7,888 nt of DNA from positions 1-7,888 of the forward strand of contig CAYWKH010000097.1 of the NCBI GenBank assembly GCA_964458805.1. Reading direction: 5' to 3'. The first letter of the stretch is position 1, and each line of letters opens with the position of its first letter. The position numbers and the translations under genes were made by a program. A model generated the notes under the pieces. The model did not search any database. It saw only the letters and a program-made list of their open reading frames with translations, and was not told the origin of the DNA. Below, in pieces: positions 5,155 through 7,888 of the stretch. The DNA is from JAAYLU01 sp964458805. Lineage in GTDB: Bacteria; Synergistota; Synergistia; Synergistales; Aminobacteriaceae.

Positions 5155-5908
5155 CGGCATTCCCCTCCTTTGCGCCCTTCCTCAGTCTCCTGCTGTACTT
5201 CTCGCCGAAGTAGGCCCGGATCACTTCCGGGTCCTCGACCACCGCGTTTGGCGCGTCCTCGATGATCTTCTCCCCGCCGTTGAGCACCACGAGCTTGTCG
5301 GCGATCGGCATGATGGCCTCCATTATGTGCTCCACCATGAGAACCGTAACTCCCTCGCTCTTCATCCGGAGTATGAGCTCGACCATCTCCCGCGTCTCGG
5401 TCGTGGTCAGGCCCGCCGCGGCCTCGTCTAGCAGGATCAGCTTCGGCCCCGTGGCAAGGGCGCGCGCGACTTCGAGCCTCTTCTTGTTGCCTATCGTAAG
5501 CCCCCCCGCCCTGCGGTCCATGTAGTGCGACAGGGAGCTCATCTCCATGCACCTCTTCGCGGTGGCCATAGCCTCGGCGGGGTTCCCGGTGCGCATGTAG
5601 GCCCCCACCAGTATGTTCTCCAGCACGGTCATCTCCTTGAGCGGGCGCACGACCTGGAACGTACGGGCCACCCCCATGCGCGCGATCCTCCACGAGGGGA
5701 GGTTGGTGATATCCCTGTCCTCGAAGGCGATCCTGCCCGAGGTCGGCCTGTAGAGCCCGGCCACGCAGTTGAACAGGGTGGTCTTCCCCGCGCCGTTGGG
5801 GCCGATGAGCCCGACTATAGTGCCGCTCTCGACGTCGAACGAGATGTCGTTGTTCGCCACGAGGGCGCCGAAGGATTTCGTAAGATTCCGAACCGTTAGT
5901 ATGGCCAT
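5138..5908 (-). CDS. livG: Branched-chain amino-acid ABC transporter ATPase LivG
   Basis: The partner ATPase of LivF, 256 residues, cytoplasmic. It shows Walker A GPNGAGKTT (36-44), the Q-loop in ARTFQ (Q85), a signature-position sequence LTIGNKKRLE (137-146), Walker B LILLDE (157-162) and the switch histidine in VEHIM (H194). The family ending VIRAYFGEKYSRR is present. The LTIGN form replaces LSGGQ but keeps the LivG style of xxGxxxRLE. The Walker B is followed by AAAGL instead of the usual PAAGL. The ATG (5908-5906) shares one base with the livM stop, a TGATG junction that implies coupled translation, and the gene overlaps livF at its own end. Confidence 0.94.
   Translation of the reverse strand: MAILTVRNLTKSFGALVANNDISFDVESGTIVGLIGPNGAGKTTLFNCVAGLYRPTSGRIAFEDRDITNLPSWRIARMGVARTFQVVRPLKEMTVLENILVGAYMRTGNPAEAMATAKRCMEMSSLSHYMDRRAGGLTIGNKKRLEVARALATGPKLILLDEAAAGLTTTETREMVELILRMKSEGVTVLMVEHIMEAIMPIADKLVVLNGGEKIIEDAPNAVVEDPEVIRAYFGEKYSRRLRKGAKEGNADGRDA
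5164..5170 (-). promoter_or_regulatory. Shine-Dalgarno sequence of livF
   Basis: AAGGAGG on the minus strand, lying inside the 3-prime end of livG. It is 9 bases from the ATG at 5154 and 3 bases from the ATG at 5160, which is why the former is preferred. It is the strongest ribosome-binding match within the liv operon, suggesting livF does not rely only on coupling to livG. Confidence 0.7.
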
Positions 5909-6906
5909 CAGCGGTCACCTCCGCCGTTGGATGCGTCCCGTCCCCGCGGGGCCAGCCTGCGGATCAGCCCCATGATGCCGGTCGGCTGCCTTATCATGGT
6001 ATAAATGATGATCAGGCCAAAAATTATCAGGTCCACTCCGGACCCGAGGTGCGCTAGGTAAGCCCTGGTGTACTCCTGCAGGGGTATGAGCACGGCCGCG
6101 CCCAGCAGGGGCCCCCAGAAGGTGCCGAGTCCTCCCAGGATGGTTATCAGCACGAACTTCATGGACATGTCCAGCGACATGACCATCGGCGGGTCGACCC
6201 GGTAGTTGTACTGGGCGAAGAACGCCCCGCAAAGCCCGGCCAGCCCGGCCGACAGGGCCATGGCGGAGAGCTTGACCAGAGAGCTGTTGACGCCCAGGGA
6301 CTCCGCGGTCTCCTGCCCCTCGCGGACCGCCCGGAGGTAGTACCCCATCCTGTGGGAGTCTATCCATCGGACGACGCCGAACACCAGGGCGAACAGGAAG
6401 AGCGCGCCGAGGTAGTAGCCGGTCTTGTCGGAGGACCAGGAGAAGTTCCTCCATCCGTCCTCGAGGATCGGGTAGTCGAGCCCTATCGCGCCCCCCACCC
6501 AGTCCCAGATCATGAACAGCCTGTTGAATATCTCTACGATCGCGAAGGTGGCGATGGCGAAGTAGTGCCCCTTAAGACGGAAGCACGGGGCGCTTATCGG
6601 GATGGAGACGAGCGCGGCGGCGAGCGCCCCGACCGGCGCTCCGTACCACGGCAGGGAGTTGAACTGAACCACGGCCATGGCCGCGCCGTAGGCGCCGATG
6701 CCGAAGAAGACCGCGTGGCCGAAGGAGGTCTGTCCGCAGTACCCGCTGATGATGTTCCATGCCTGGGCCATCGACGCGTACAGGAACACCATCGTCAGCA
6801 CGTGGCCGTGGAATGTGTTCTCTATGCCTCCAGGGATGAAAGGAAGCACAAGCGCCCCGGCGAGCAGCAGGTACCATATTCCATCCGAGATTTTTTTCGT
6901 ATTCAT
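5908..6906 (-). CDS. livM: Branched-chain amino-acid ABC transporter permease LivM
   Basis: A membrane-spanning subunit of the importer, 332 residues. Hydrophobic segments occur near 10-26, 35-55, 62-82, 92-106, 115-133, 164-180, 213-231, 250-276 and 292-306. Family landmarks are GQTSFGHAVFFGIGAYGAA (58-76), RLKGHYFAIATFA (110-122), the cytoplasmic coupling-loop motif REGQETAESLGV (195-206) that contacts the ATPases, GGLGTFWGPLLGA (258-270) and the C-terminal PTGIMGL (308-314). The ATG start at 6906 lies 7 bases after the livH stop; the purine-rich GGGTGG at the end of livH is only a weak ribosome-binding match, so coupling to livH is likely. It ends in a TGATG junction with livG. Confidence 0.94.
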   Translation of the reverse strand: MNTKKISDGIWYLLLAGALVLPFIPGGIENTFHGHVLTMVFLYASMAQAWNIISGYCGQTSFGHAVFFGIGAYGAAMAVVQFNSLPWYGAPVGALAAALVSIPISAPCFRLKGHYFAIATFAIVEIFNRLFMIWDWVGGAIGLDYPILEDGWRNFSWSSDKTGYYLGALFLFALVFGVVRWIDSHRMGYYLRAVREGQETAESLGVNSSLVKLSAMALSAGLAGLCGAFFAQYNYRVDPPMVMSLDMSMKFVLITILGGLGTFWGPLLGAAVLIPLQEYTRAYLAHLGSGVDLIIFGLIIIYTMIRQPTGIMGLIRRLAPRGRDASNGGGDR

Positions 6907-6913
6907 GAGCGAC

Positions 6914-7774
6914 TCACCACCCGAACAGGCCCTTTGGGCGAATCAGTATTACCGCGAGGTAGACGGCGAACACCGCCGCATACTTGACCACCGCGGCCAC
7001 GTAGAATCCGGTGAAGGACTCCACCAGTCCGATGATTATCGCCGCCAGCAACGCCCCGGGGATGCTCCCGAAGCCGCCGAGGGCCACCACCACGAATGCG
7101 ATCAGGCTGAACAGAGAACCCACCTCGGGGTAGACGGCCAGGTAGGAGGTCATGAGTCCGCCGGTTATCCCCACGCACGCGCCTCCTATCCCGAAGACCA
7201 GTAGATATATGTTCTCCGTCCTGATGCCCATGAGCTCCGCCGCCTCGCTGTCCATCGCGGTGGCCTGTATGGCCCACCCGAGCCTGGTCCTCTTCAGCAT
7301 CCAGTAGAGGCCGGCCAGCAGCACCAGGGCGAAGGCGGCGGTGGCGAGCTGGGGGACGGACAGGATGGCGCCGCCCACGGAGATGGTCTTCCCCTCCATG
7401 ATGGTGCCTGACAGCAGCCTGAAGTTCGGCGTGAAGCGGTTCATGCAGAAGTTCTTCAACACCATCGAGAGACCGAAGGTCGCCAGCAGCGGCGCCATGG
7501 CGGACTTGCCCAGACTGTTCCTGATGATGAGCCTGTACGTTACGGCGCCCATTATGAACAGGAAGGCGCCGGAGGCAATCCATGAAAACAGGGGGTCCAC
7601 GTCCAGAAAGAAGCCTATCCAGTAGCTCACGTACATTCCTACCATTAGAAACTCGCCGTGCGCGAAGTTTATCACGTCCATGACGCCCCAGATCATGCTG
7701 AGCCCGGCGGCGACCAGCGCGTATACCAGGCCGTTTAAAAGGCCGTCGAAAAGTACCTGAAGAAAGTGGCTCAT
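6914..7774 (-). CDS. livH: Branched-chain amino-acid ABC transporter permease LivH
   Basis: The other membrane-spanning subunit, 286 residues, pairing with LivM. It is hydrophobic throughout, with landmarks NGLVYALVAAGLSMIWGVMD (14-33) leading into the family signature VINFAHGEFLMVG (34-46), the coupling-loop motif ATAMDSEAAELMGI (171-184), ALGGFGSIPGALLAAIIIGL (231-250) and the typical end RPKGLFGW. The start is ATG 7774, with GGGAGG at 7791-7786 and an 11-base spacer. An in-frame GTG at 7810 would begin inside the upstream terminator hairpin and add 12 non-family residues, so it is rejected. The gene follows the terminator directly, so it depends on read-through from the binding-protein gene unless a promoter is hidden in that gene. 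Confidence 0.94.
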   Translation of the reverse strand: MSHFLQVLFDGLLNGLVYALVAAGLSMIWGVMDVINFAHGEFLMVGMYVSYWIGFFLDVDPLFSWIASGAFLFIMGAVTYRLIIRNSLGKSAMAPLLATFGLSMVLKNFCMNRFTPNFRLLSGTIMEGKTISVGGAILSVPQLATAAFALVLLAGLYWMLKRTRLGWAIQATAMDSEAAELMGIRTENIYLLVFGIGGACVGITGGLMTSYLAVYPEVGSLFSLIAFVVVALGGFGSIPGALLAAIIIGLVESFTGFYVAAVVKYAAVFAVYLAVILIRPKGLFGW

Positions 7775-7792
7775 TATCCGCTCAACCTCCCG

Positions 7793-7826
7793 AAAAAAAG
7801 GGGGAGGCACAGAATGCCGCCCCCTC
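7793..7826 (-). terminator. Intrinsic terminator between the binding-protein gene and livH
   Basis: GGGGGAGGCA (7800-7809) pairs with TGCCGCCCCC (7815-7824) with a single A-G mismatch, leaving a 5-base loop. On the minus strand the stem is followed at once by seven T residues (7799-7793). It lies 26 bases after the binding-protein stop, and its T run is one base from the livH ribosome-binding site. Such a partial terminator is a common way to make more binding protein than permease and ATPase. Confidence 0.85.
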
Positions 7827-7852
7827 GAAACGGTGTGTTATACCGGTATCCT

Positions 7853-7888
7853 CTACCTCTTGTCCCAAGGGGCCATCGGGTAGACTGG
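7853..7888 (-). CDS. Branched-chain amino-acid type substrate-binding protein, C-terminus only (partial)
   Basis: Only the last 11 codons and the TAG stop are in the window. They read PVYPMAPWDKR, similar to the ends of LivJ-type periplasmic binding proteins, which often close with a Pro-x-x-Pro-Trp-x-Lys-Arg-like string. The gene lies just ahead of livH on the same strand and is followed by a terminator, the usual place for the binding protein of a liv operon. The call rests on this short tail plus position; the ligand cannot be judged. Confidence 0.62.
   Translation of the reverse strand, partial: PVYPMAPWDKR

Noticed and set aside
4504..5265. Plus-strand open reading frame of 253 codons antisense to livF and livG
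   Set aside because: The opposite strand encodes complete ABC ATPases with all motifs; the antisense product shows no domain and is a shadow.
1..7888. CRISPR arrays, tRNA or rRNA genes, insertion sequences, integrase or attachment sites
   Set aside because: None seen: there are no regularly spaced repeats or transposase-like proteins, and almost all of the window is accounted for by closely packed genes on one strand.

Overview
The window is a gene-dense, GC-rich bacterial chromosome segment in which every supported gene reads on the minus strand, so the layout is described from right (7888) to left (1). The content (a branched-chain amino-acid type ABC importer, an archaeal/anaerobe-type adenosine-specific kinase, and an FeFe-hydrogenase-related sensor cluster with DRTGG and PHP proteins) points to an obligate anaerobe that ferments amino acids and handles H2. 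Synergistota is my best guess and a Firmicute or Thermotogota relative the alternative. This is inference from gene content, not a database match.

Region 1 (7888-4441) is a liv-type importer operon: the last codons of a periplasmic binding protein, an intrinsic terminator, then livH, livM, livG and livF. livH and livM are separated by 7 bases, livM and livG share one base, and livG and livF overlap. The terminator after the binding-protein gene probably lets that gene be expressed more strongly than the membrane and ATPase subunits.

Region 2 (4440-4304) is a short non-coding stretch with three inverted repeats. The strongest is an 11-bp GC stem followed by a T-rich run, which probably ends the liv transcript.

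Region 3 (4303-2568) holds an adenosine-specific kinase (DUF355 family) coupled by a GTGA overlap to a second, divergent, secreted periplasmic-binding-fold protein.

Region 4 (2518-1) is a tightly packed five-gene set: DRTGG protein, RsbW-like HATPase, a sensory-type FeFe-hydrogenase homologue, a second DRTGG protein, and the first codons of a PHP-domain phosphoesterase. The order matches clusters that in anaerobes often precede genes for electron-bifurcating (NADH/ferredoxin) hydrogenases, so I predict hydrogenase structural genes to the left of this window. The hydrogenase homologue keeps the cysteines that hold the H-cluster but has Tyr in place of the proton-transfer Cys, which fits a sensor rather than an H2-producing enzyme. 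With the HATPase next to it, the set looks like an H2 or redox sensing module whose output is unknown. This is the most interesting part of the window.
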